Assembly: GCA_900550705.1 (NCBI GenBank)
Contig: URTG01000125.1
Location: forward strand, 1-5,536
Direction of reading: 5' to 3'
DNA length: 5,536 nucleotides
Origin: an uncultured Eubacteriales bacterium
GTDB lineage: Bacteria > Bacillota > Clostridia > Oscillospirales > Oscillospiraceae
Shown: one piece after another, positions 1-5,219 of the stretch
Layout: each line of letters begins with the position of its first letter
Position numbering within the stretch: position 1 is the stretch's first letter
Program-made: the position numbers and the translations under genes
The notes under the pieces: model-generated
The model's database searches: none
Told to the model about the DNA's origin: nothing
Seen by the model: only the letters and a program-made list of their open reading frames with translations

Positions 1-16
1 GGAAAGCGGGAATGCT

Positions 17-1267
17 TTACTCAAAGGTGCCCAGGAACAGGGGCAGGCCGGTCTGAAGATCCACGATACCGTACAGGAAGGGCCGGTCGAACACCAGGCG
101 CACCCCGTCCTCCGGGGGCATGGCGGCGCCGCAGTTCATGTCCACGATGGTGGCGGCGGCGGCCTCGGTGCCCTCTTCATTCACGGCGATCTTAGTGGCC
201 TGGATCACCTGGCTGATGAAGTAGCCCTCTGGGTTGTCCCCCAGGGCGGAGAAGTCGGCAAGGCGGGCGTCGAAGGCACGGTCCAGGCCCATGGCCTTCA
301 GGGCGTCACCCAGCTGGCCGTTCCACTCCTGCTCAAACTTGGGCAGGCCCAGATCGAGGAAGTAGGCATCCTCCGCCCCGGTCACCAGGGCGGCCAGCTG
401 CTCCCCCGTCAGGCCGGACAGCCAGCTGTCCAGGTCGCCGTCGGGCAGCAGGGCGGCAAAGCCCAGGCGGCCGTCGTCATAAGGCAGCACCACGCCCTGC
501 ACGCCGTCCCCCTTGATGTAATCAAAGCCGGCGTAGCCATCGTTGAGGAAGTCGATCTTCTGGGACTTGCCGTCGGCGTGGGTAAAGGGGCGCTTGCCCG
601 TGGAGTTGGGATCGAACTTGCTGAGCCAGGTGTTTTTCAGATACAGGGCGTTGATGAGCAGGGCGGCGGAGTCCTTTTCAAAGGGCTCGTCGATGATGGA
701 GGGGATCAGCTTTTTGGTGTTGTCGGACACCCAGCCGTTCACCGCCTTGACGATTCCCTTATCGGACAGGTCTGCCTGGAACACCTGAGCGTCGAAGATG
801 CCCTGACACTTGCCCACGAACTCGTCCTTGATCTGCCCCTCGGGGTCGGTCCAGACGCTGTTGGCGATGTGGCACTGGGTGGAGCCGCCCAGCTGCTGAT
901 AGGTCTCTATCAGAGAGCTGCAGGCGCGATTGACAGCGTTGAGATCGCCGCCGAAAAGGGTCTAAAATTGGCTTAAAGTGTCGCTTTGGGCGCCGTTGGC
1001 GGCCATGGAAAGGGCCAGCACGGCGGAAAGGGGAGAGATGAGCACCTGTCCGCCCTCCTGGTCCCGCAGCTGCCGCAGCAGGTCCACGCCGAAGCTGCCG
1101 ATGGCGCCATAGACGGCGCTGTTATCCTGGGAGCGGTCCTGGTCCGTGAGATAGATGGGGGCGGCAGACAGCTGACGCACATCGGCTTTGCTGCTGGAGA
1201 GGCCGGGGGCGGCGCAGCCGGCCAGCAGGATGGCGCCGGCCAGCACAATGGTAAGCAGACGATTCAT
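17..1267 (-). pseudogene. Serpin-family protease inhibitor, lipoprotein type, interrupted by an in-frame amber codon
   Basis: Serpins trap target proteases as suicide substrates; bacterial ones are usually exported. The reading frame from ATG 1265-1267 to TAA 17-19 is 417 codons, normal for a serpin plus leader, but codon 102 is TAG (962-964). Residues 1-18 form a lipoprotein signal with lipobox L-A-G-C (Cys18), predicting a membrane-anchored, surface-exposed protein. Family landmarks run through the whole frame: ISPLSAVLALSMAANGA before the stop; ANSVW, then NGWVSDNT (from about 177) and NALYLKNTW (206-214) after it; the hinge EEGTEAAAAT (about 364-373); and LVFDRPFLYGI (391-401), which fits the C-terminal serpin signature. 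The alanine-rich hinge suggests an inhibitory rather than non-inhibitory ancestor. The codons between the stop and residue 151 still read as serpin sequence, so no frameshift is needed. As written, translation gives a 101-residue fragment lacking the reactive loop. A good ribosome-binding site precedes it. Family call very sure; pseudogene status less so. Confidence 0.9.
962..964 (-). other. In-frame amber stop (codon 102) inside the serpin gene
   Basis: On the minus strand the codons read ACT TTA AGC CAA TTT TAG ACC CTT TTC GGC, that is T-L-S-Q-F-stop-T-L-F-G. Serpins at this point typically have a segment like TLxxMxxLLG, so the interrupted position fits an ordinary Glu or Gln codon (GAG or CAG to TAG is one substitution). 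Positions 1267 and 817 are in the same frame, so this is the only lesion seen in the gene. Confidence 0.93.
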
Positions 1268-1273
1268 AAGGAG

Positions 1274-1280
1274 CCTCCTT
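1274..1280 (-). promoter_or_regulatory. Ribosome-binding site of the serpin gene
   Basis: The minus strand reads AAGGAGG followed by a 6-nt spacer (CTCCTT) and ATG at 1265-1267. This settles the start codon and agrees with the lipoprotein signal beginning right there. Translation initiation signals of the interrupted gene are thus intact. Confidence 0.9.
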
Positions 1281-1458
1281 TTCTATGATAGTGGATGATT
1301 CGGCGGAAAAGTTGTGTGGGTTTATTGGCGTTTGATTAATTAGACGCAGGTGGTCTCGATTGGTTCCCTGAGTTGAGAAAATTCTTCCGGAAAACAGTTC
1401 CGTCTAAAAAAGAGGGGGGAAGAACGGAAAAACTGTCAATTTCGATTACAAGAAATGC
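1281..1458. other. Divergent intergenic region, upstream side of the serpin
   Basis: No gene is seen here. It is more AT-rich than the flanking genes. It contains overlapping inverted repeats: CGGAA/TTCCG at 1388-1392 and 1398-1402 with a 5-nt loop, and an alternative longer pairing in which TTCCGT 1398-1403 meets ACGGAA 1424-1429 and ACAG 1394-1397 meets CTGT 1433-1436. These could be a regulator site or chance. I could not find a convincing -35/-10 pair for the serpin on the minus strand; TTGACA exists at 1439-1434 but lacks a matching -10 at proper spacing. The AT-rich stretch 1428-1458 lies just upstream of the operon promoter and could act as an UP element. Confidence 0.45.
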
Positions 1459-1487
1459 TTGACGGGGATTGACAGCCATGCTATAAT
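1459..1487 (+). promoter_or_regulatory. Sigma-A (housekeeping) promoter of the str operon
   Basis: The -35 box is TTGACG (1459-1464), the spacer is 17 bp, and the -10 box is the perfect consensus TATAAT (1482-1487). Transcription would start near 1494-1495, leaving a leader of about 70 nt before the first gene. A second TTGACA copy (1469-1474) lies inside the spacer, 10 bp downstream of the first, but it is only 7 bp from the -10 and cannot serve it. The strength fits a highly expressed ribosomal operon. Confidence 0.88.
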
Positions 1488-1500
1488 TTCAAATTGCGGT

Positions 1501-1550
1501 GGTAGGGGCTTTGCGCCCTTTTACCCGATGAAATACCCCCCAAAAGGGGC
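1501..1550 (+). promoter_or_regulatory. 5' leader with two mutually exclusive stem-loops
   Basis: Stem A pairs 1501-1509 (GGTAGGGGC) with 1515-1525, loop TTTGC, two bulged T and one G-U pair. Stem B pairs 1515-1522 (GCCCTTTT) with 1542-1550 (AAAAGGGGC), one G bulged. Both need 1515-1522, so only one can form at a time. Stem B ends immediately before the ribosome-binding site AAGGAGG (1551-1557). A C-tract at 1536-1541 can alternatively pair with GGGG 1556-1559 and cover part of that site. The pairings are visible; a regulatory role is inferred. No poly-U run follows, so it is not a simple terminator. Confidence 0.5.
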
Positions 1551-1565
1551 AAGGAGGGGCACCGA

Positions 1566-1817
1566 ATGTTGGAAGACCTGAATCAAGAAAACACAGTCGT
1601 AGGAGCCAAGCAGACAAAGCGGGCTCTGAACGACGGCCGGGCAGTAAAAGTACTGCTGGCCGACGACGCAGACCCCCGGGTGACCGAACCCCTGGAGCAG
1701 CTGGCCCAGGAAAAGAACGTTCCCGTGGAGCATGTGCCGTCTATGAAGGCGCTGGGCGCACAGTGCGGCATTGCCGTGGGCAGTGCGTCGGCCGCCCAGA
1801 TTTCCGTTCGGTTTTAA
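1566..1817 (+). CDS. rplGB: L7Ae-like K-turn RNA-binding ribosomal protein (YbxF/RplGB family)
   Basis: This 83-residue protein belongs to the small bacterial L7Ae/L30e/S12e/Gadd45 family, whose members bind kink-turn RNA; Bacillus YbxF is the close relative and sits at the same place before rpsL. Recognisable segments are VVGAKQTKRAL (11-21), matching the IIGTKQTVKAL helix of YbxF, then LADDADPRVT, and the C-terminal block VPSMKALGAQCGIAVGSASAA (57-77), where the LGxxCGIxVG loop contributes to RNA recognition in the family. Length equals the YbxF norm (about 82). ATG is preceded by AAGGAGG at 1551-1557 with an 8-nt spacer. It is first in the operon, directly behind the sigma-A promoter and structured leader, and 82 nt before rpsL. 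Its exact cellular role is not settled even in Bacillus; a ribosome-associated or RNA-structure-binding function is inferred. Family call very sure. Confidence 0.93.
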   Translation: MLEDLNQENTVVGAKQTKRALNDGRAVKVLLADDADPRVTEPLEQLAQEKNVPVEHVPSMKALGAQCGIAVGSASAAQISVRF

Positions 1818-1861
1818 CAGAACGGGGAATAAAACTCCCTGATTTTGTTAAAATATATTTC

Positions 1862-1875
1862 GCCCCCACAGGGGC
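1862..1875 (+). promoter_or_regulatory. Small stem-loop upstream of the rpsL ribosome-binding site
   Basis: GCCCC (1862-1866) and GGGGC (1871-1875) form a perfect 5-bp stem with a CACA tetraloop, ending 11 nt before the AAGGAGG of rpsL (1887-1893). A weaker stem (GGGA 1825-1828 with TCCC 1836-1839) lies just after the upstream stop codon. Neither is followed by a proper U-tract, so termination is unlikely. No convincing internal promoter was seen in this 82-nt spacer. Confidence 0.4.
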
Positions 1876-1899
1876 AGCCTTTGAGAAAGGAGGAACACT

Positions 1900-2322
1900 A
1901 TGCCTACTTTTAATCAGCTGGTACGCAAGGGTCGTCAGCAGGTGGCGTTCAAGTCCACTTCTCCCGCCCTTCAGCACGGTCTGAACACCCTGAAGAACAA
2001 GAGCACCGATCTGCCCTCTCCCCAGAAGCGAGGTGTCTGCACTGCGGTCCGTACTTCTACTCCTAAGAAGCCGAACTCCGCGCTGCGTAAGATCGCTCGT
2101 GTGCGTCTGACCAACGGTATGGAAGTCACCGCTTACATCCCCGGTGTCGGCCACAACCTGCAGGAGCACTCCGTGGTCATGATCCGCGGCGGCCGTGTCA
2201 AGGACCTGCCCGGCGTGCGTTACCACATCATCCGCGGCACTCTGGATACCCAGGGCGTCAACGGCCGTATGCAGGCCCGTTCCAAGTACGGCGCCAAGCG
2301 TCCCAAGGCCGGCAAGAAGTAA
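1900..2322 (+). CDS. rpsL: 30S ribosomal protein S12
   Basis: S12 lies at the decoding centre of the small subunit, helps monitor codon-anticodon pairing and is the classical streptomycin-resistance target. The 140 residues match the longer Firmicute form (Bacillus 138; E. coli 124), with the extra residues between the N-terminal NQLVRKGR and PQKRGVCT (41-48). Conserved blocks: TPKKPNSALRK (54-64), GHNLQEHSV (84-92), RGGRVKDLPGVRYH (96-109) and RSKYGAKRPK near the end. Lys56 and Lys101 (E. coli Lys42 and Lys87 positions) are unchanged, as is Pro104, so the allele looks streptomycin-sensitive; Asp102 is the site that some bacteria methylthiolate. The basic C-terminal tail is typical. ATG follows AAGGAGG (1887-1893) with a 6-nt spacer. 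The stop codon lies inside a predicted stem-loop that begins the long spacer to rpsG. Confidence 0.99.
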   Translation: MPTFNQLVRKGRQQVAFKSTSPALQHGLNTLKNKSTDLPSPQKRGVCTAVRTSTPKKPNSALRKIARVRLTNGMEVTAYIPGVGHNLQEHSVVMIRGGRVKDLPGVRYHIIRGTLDTQGVNGRMQARSKYGAKRPKAGKK

Positions 2323-2466
2323 TTTTTGAATTACTGCTTGTATCAGCGTAAGCTGAGCATCTGAATTGCATTGTGCGTTTCGCGCAAGGCAAGAACGCCT
2401 TGCCGAGCGTTTCCTATATAAGGGGAAATCTCGGACAGGCATTACACATCATGGAACGCCATGATG
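2313..2466 (+). promoter_or_regulatory. Chain of stem-loops in the rpsL-rpsG spacer, candidate S7 autoregulatory element
   Basis: This region is untranslated except for the last codons of rpsL and is rich in inverted repeats. In order: 2313-2324 with 2329-2340 (11 pairs around one A-G mismatch, loop TTTG, containing the rpsL stop); 2343-2347 with 2352-2356 (TCAGC/GCTGA closed by the GNRA tetraloop GTAA); 2371-2377 with 2381-2387; 2388-2393 with 2399-2404 (GGCAAG/CTTGCC); 2403-2407 plus 2409-2414 with 2424-2434 (CCGAG/CTCGG outer stem); and 2447-2454 with 2459-2466 (CATCATGG/CCATGATG, loop AACG). In E. coli, S7 represses its own translation by binding the rpsL-rpsG intercistronic RNA; a similar role here is inferred from position only. 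No U-run marks a terminator. Confidence 0.6.
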
Positions 2467-2493
2467 AGTACCTATGATTTCTATATTATTAAG

Positions 2494-2500
2494 AAGGAGG
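2494..2500 (+). promoter_or_regulatory. Ribosome-binding site that fixes the rpsG GTG start
   Basis: AAGGAGG stands 8 nt before GTG 2509-2511. The reading frame stays open upstream to ATG 2461, which would add 16 residues, but that ATG lies inside the right arm of an 8-bp hairpin, has no ribosome-binding site, and would add residues foreign to S7. Confidence 0.93.
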
Positions 2501-2508
2501 GAAGCAAA

Positions 2509-2979
2509 GTGCCCAGAAGAGGAAATGTACCCAAGCGGGAGGTTCTGCCCGATCCGCTTTACAACTCCGTCCTGGTTACCAAGCTTACCAACAGCATCAT
2601 GCTGGATGGCAAGAAGGGCGTAGCGCAGAAGGTCGTCTATGGCGCCTTTGAGATCATCAAGGAGAAGACTGGCAAGGAGCCTATGGAGGTTTACACCGAG
2701 GCTCTGGAGAACATCATGCCCTCCCTGGAGGTCAAGGCCCGCCGTGTGGGCGGCGCTACCTACCAGGTGCCTATCGAGGTCCGTCCCGAGCGGCGTCAGA
2801 CCCTGGGTCTGCGCTGGCTGACCACTTATGCCCGCGCCCGTGGTGAGAAGACCATGAAGGAGCGCCTGGCCGGTGAGCTGATGGACGCTGCCAACAACAC
2901 CGGTTCTGCGGTGAAGAAGCGCGAGGATACCCATAAGATGGCCGAGTCCAACAAGGCCTTCGCGCATTACCGCTGGTAA
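2509..2979 (+). CDS. rpsG: 30S ribosomal protein S7
   Basis: S7 is a primary binder of the 3' major domain of 16S rRNA, starts assembly of the 30S head and contacts E-site tRNA. From the GTG start the protein is 156 residues, the usual bacterial length, and begins with the canonical (M)PRRGNVPKREVLPDPLYNS. Other family blocks: TNSIMLDGKKGVAQK in the first helix region, GGATYQVPIEVRPERR around residues 85-100, the RWLTTYAR segment, and the C-terminal SNKAFAHYRW. The basic N-terminal arm for rRNA binding is complete. The start is GTG, unlike the ATG of the other operon genes, and a 186-nt structured spacer precedes it, which together suggest translational control. The stop is followed 15 nt later by fusA, so these two are likely co-transcribed and perhaps coupled. 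Confidence 0.98.
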   Translation: MPRRGNVPKREVLPDPLYNSVLVTKLTNSIMLDGKKGVAQKVVYGAFEIIKEKTGKEPMEVYTEALENIMPSLEVKARRVGGATYQVPIEVRPERRQTLGLRWLTTYARARGEKTMKERLAGELMDAANNTGSAVKKREDTHKMAESNKAFAHYRW

Positions 2980-2994
2980 TAAAGGAGACGGAGT

Positions 2995-5100
2995 ATGCCT
3001 AGAAAAGTTTCTTTGGAGAATACCCGTAACATCGGTATCATGGCCCACATCGACGCGGGCAAGACCACCACGACCGAGCGTATTCTCTACTATACCGGCG
3101 TCAACTACAAGATCGGTGAGACCCATGAGGGTACCGCCACCATGGACTGGATGGCCCAGGAGCAGGAGCGTGGTATCACCATCACCTCCGCCGCTACCAC
3201 CTGTTATTGGCAGGGCACCAAGAACCAGTTCCCCCAGACCCGTATCAACATCATTGATACTCCGGGCCACGTTGACTTCACCGTCGAGGTGGAGCGCTCT
3301 CTGCGCGTTCTGGACGGCTCCGTGACCGTCATGTGCGCCAAGGGCGGCGTCGAGCCCCAGTCTGAGACTGTTTGGCGTCAGGCCGACCACTACAAGGTCC
3401 CCCGCATGATCTATGTCAACAAGATGGACATCATGGGCGCTGACTTCTTCAACGTCCTGAACATGATCCACGACCGGCTGAAGTGTAATGCCGTGCCCAT
3501 CCAGCTGCCCATCGGCTCTGAGGAGACCTTCAAGGGTATCATCGACCTGGTGGAGATGGATTCCGACATCTACTACGACGAGCTGGGCAAGGATATGCGC
3601 GTGGAGCCCATCCCCGAGGATATGATGGAGCTGGCTCAGGAGTACCGCAGCAAGCTGCTGGACGCCTGCGCCGACATCGATGAGGAGATCATGATGCTGG
3701 TCCTGGAGGAGCAGCCCGTGCCTCAGGATATGATCCGCCGCGCTCTGCGTAAGGGTACCATCGACAACCTGCTGGTTCCTGTCACCTGCGGTACCTCTTA
3801 CAAGAACAAGGGTGTTCAGAAGCTGCTGGACGCCATCGTGGATTATATGCCCTCTCCCACCGACATTCCCGCCATCAAGGGCGTGAACCCCGACACCGAG
3901 GAGGAGGATGAGCGTCCCGCTTCCGACGAGGCTCCCTTCTCCGCCCTGGCCTTCAAGATCGCTACCGATCCCTTTGTCGGCCGTCTGTCCTTCGTTCGTG
4001 TGTACTCCGGCGTGCTGAACACCGGTACCACCGTTCTGAACTCCACCAAGCAGCAGAAGGAGCGCATTGGCCGTATCCTGCAGATGCACGCCAACCACCG
4101 CGAAGACATCGAGTGCTGCTACTCCGGCGATATTTGCGCTGTTATCGGCCTGAAGAACTCCACCACCGGCGACACCCTGTGTGATGAGAAGCATCCCATC
4201 ATCCTGGAGTCCATGGAGTTCCCCGAGCCCGTTATCCGCGTTGCTATCGAGCCTAAGACCAAGGCCGGCCAGGAGAAGATGGGCATCGCCCTGATGAAGC
4301 TGGCTGAGGAGGACCCCACCTTCAAGACCTACACCGACGAGGAGACTGGTCAGACCATCATCGCCGGCATGGGCGAGCTCCATCTGGAGATCATCGTGGA
4401 CCGTCTGCTCCGCGAGTACAAGGTGGAGGCCAACGTGGGCGCGCCTCAGGTCGCCTACAAGGAGACCATCAAGAAGACCGTCGAGCAGGACACCAAGTAT
4501 GCCCGTCAGTCCGGCGGTAAGGGCCAGTACGGTCACGTCAAGATCCGTGTGGAGCCCAACGAGTCCGGCAAGGGCTACGAGTTCGTCAACGCCATCGTGG
4601 GCGGTGCCATCCCCAAGGAGTATATCCCTGCGGTGGACGCCGGTATCCAGGGTGCCATGCAGGCCGGTGTTCTGGCCGGCTACCCCGTGGTTGACGTGAA
4701 GGTCACCCTGTATGATGGATCTTATCACGAGGTCGACTCCTCTGAGATGGCCTTTAAGATCGCCGGCTCCATGGCCTTCAAGGAGGCCTGCCGCAAGGCG
4801 AATCCCATCCTGCTGGAGCCCATCATGAAGGTGGACGTCATCGCTCCCGACGACTATCTGGGCACCGTCATCGGCGACCTGAACAGCCGCCGTGGCCAGA
4901 TCCAAGGTCAGGAGAGCCGTCCCGGCGCCACCCAGATCGACGCTCTGGTGCCTCTGGCCAACATGTTTGGCTATGCGACCGACCTGCGTTCCAGCACCCA
5001 GGGCCGCGGCCAGTACTCCATGGAGCCCCACAGCTATGTGGAGATCCCCAAGAGCATCGCCGACAAGATCATTGCCGAGCGCGGCCGCAACCAGGACTAA
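2995..5100 (+). CDS. fusA: Translation elongation factor G (EF-G)
   Basis: EF-G is the cytosolic GTPase that drives tRNA-mRNA translocation and, with ribosome recycling factor, splits ribosomes. The 701 residues match the family (E. coli 704). GTPase motifs: G1 AHIDAGKT (17-24), G2 ERGIT (58-62), G3 DTPGH (88-92, His92 catalytic), G4 NKMD (142-145), G5 near GTS (266-268). The G' insert, domain II (from about 313), domain III with GQEKMGIALMKLAEEDPTF (425-443) and domain IV with the tip loop DGSYHEVDSSE (574-584, His578 at the E. coli His583 position) follow, then domain V to AERGRNQD. All key residues are present and no frameshift is seen. It is the canonical EF-G rather than a ribosome-protection (tetracycline-resistance) paralogue, judged by operon position and close agreement throughout. 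ATG follows AAGGAG (2982-2987) with a 7-nt spacer. Confidence 0.99.
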   Translation: MPRKVSLENTRNIGIMAHIDAGKTTTTERILYYTGVNYKIGETHEGTATMDWMAQEQERGITITSAATTCYWQGTKNQFPQTRINIIDTPGHVDFTVEVERSLRVLDGSVTVMCAKGGVEPQSETVWRQADHYKVPRMIYVNKMDIMGADFFNVLNMIHDRLKCNAVPIQLPIGSEETFKGIIDLVEMDSDIYYDELGKDMRVEPIPEDMMELAQEYRSKLLDACADIDEEIMMLVLEEQPVPQDMIRRALRKGTIDNLLVPVTCGTSYKNKGVQKLLDAIVDYMPSPTDIPAIKGVNPDTEEEDERPASDEAPFSALAFKIATDPFVGRLSFVRVYSGVLNTGTTVLNSTKQQKERIGRILQMHANHREDIECCYSGDICAVIGLKNSTTGDTLCDEKHPIILESMEFPEPVIRVAIEPKTKAGQEKMGIALMKLAEEDPTFKTYTDEETGQTIIAGMGELHLEIIVDRLLREYKVEANVGAPQVAYKETIKKTVEQDTKYARQSGGKGQYGHVKIRVEPNESGKGYEFVNAIVGGAIPKEYIPAVDAGIQGAMQAGVLAGYPVVDVKVTLYDGSYHEVDSSEMAFKIAGSMAFKEACRKANPILLEPIMKVDVIAPDDYLGTVIGDLNSRRGQIQGQESRPGATQIDALVPLANMFGYATDLRSSTQGRGQYSMEPHSYVEIPKSIADKIIAERGRNQD

Positions 5101-5125
5101 TTATTCCTGCGTGTTCCGGAAAATT

Positions 5126-5181
5126 GGGGTTGCATTTATAGAGAGAATCGGATAAAATGTTCTTGATATAGGTGCAGCCCC
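5126..5181 (+). promoter_or_regulatory. Long rod-like RNA hairpin in the fusA-tuf spacer
   Basis: Positions 5126-5140 pair without interruption with 5167-5181: 15 pairs, three of them G-U, starting GGGG/CCCC at the base. Above this, G5141-A5142 faces G5165-A5166 as a tandem G-A mismatch, then 5143-5147 (GAGAA) pairs with 5160-5164 (TTCTT, one G-U), closing a 12-nt loop. No U-tract follows, so it is not an intrinsic terminator. The roughly 22-layer rod is about the length RNase III prefers, so a processing site separating fusA from tuf mRNA is a plausible but unproven role. It has no three-nucleotide bulge, so it is not a kink-turn. Confidence 0.6.
5130..5158 (+). promoter_or_regulatory. Possible internal promoter for tuf
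   Basis: TTGCAT (5130-5135) and TAAAAT (5153-5158) are separated by 17 bp, with a start expected near 5165. The -10 matches 5 of 6 consensus bases, the -35 only 3 of 6. The -35 lies in the left arm and the -10 in the apical loop of the hairpin at 5126-5181. tuf often has its own promoter in bacteria, which fits, but the boxes are moderate and could be chance in an AT-rich spacer. Confidence 0.45.
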
Positions 5182-5219
5182 CATAAACCATATATTTGCA
5201 TCACAAGGAGGAAATTCCA

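Noticed and set aside
17..817. Downstream part of the serpin as an independent gene starting at GTG 815-817
   Set aside because: There is no ribosome-binding site in front of it, and the sequence from 818 to 961 continues serpin homology in the same frame up to the amber codon.
1469..1474. Second TTGACA as an alternative -35 box of the operon promoter
   Set aside because: It lies only 7 bp from TATAAT and no -10-like hexamer occurs at the proper distance downstream.
1741..2442. Minus-strand open frame of 233 codons across rpsL
   Set aside because: It overlaps rpsL antisense, has no recognisable protein features, and is best explained as a codon-bias shadow.
2461..2508. Upstream ATG giving S7 a 16-residue N-terminal extension
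   Set aside because: The extension has no ribosome-binding site, begins within a hairpin arm, and is foreign to S7; the GTG at 2509 has AAGGAGG 8 nt upstream and starts exactly at the conserved PRRGNVPKREV.
2449..5031. Very long (860-codon) open frame on the minus strand across rpsG and fusA
   Set aside because: It is antisense to two highly conserved genes, has low-complexity His/Gly/Leu/Asp-rich content typical of the complement of GC-biased codons, and matches no family I recognise. Strong codon bias in fusA removes antisense stops.
5141..5166. Kink-turn motif for the L7Ae-like protein in the fusA-tuf hairpin
   Set aside because: Tandem G-A pairs are present, but the three-nucleotide bulge that defines a kink-turn is missing because both flanking helices are continuous on each strand.
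5126..5200. Intrinsic terminator between fusA and tuf
   Set aside because: The hairpin is strong but is followed by CATAAACCATATATTTG, with no run of U directly after the stem.
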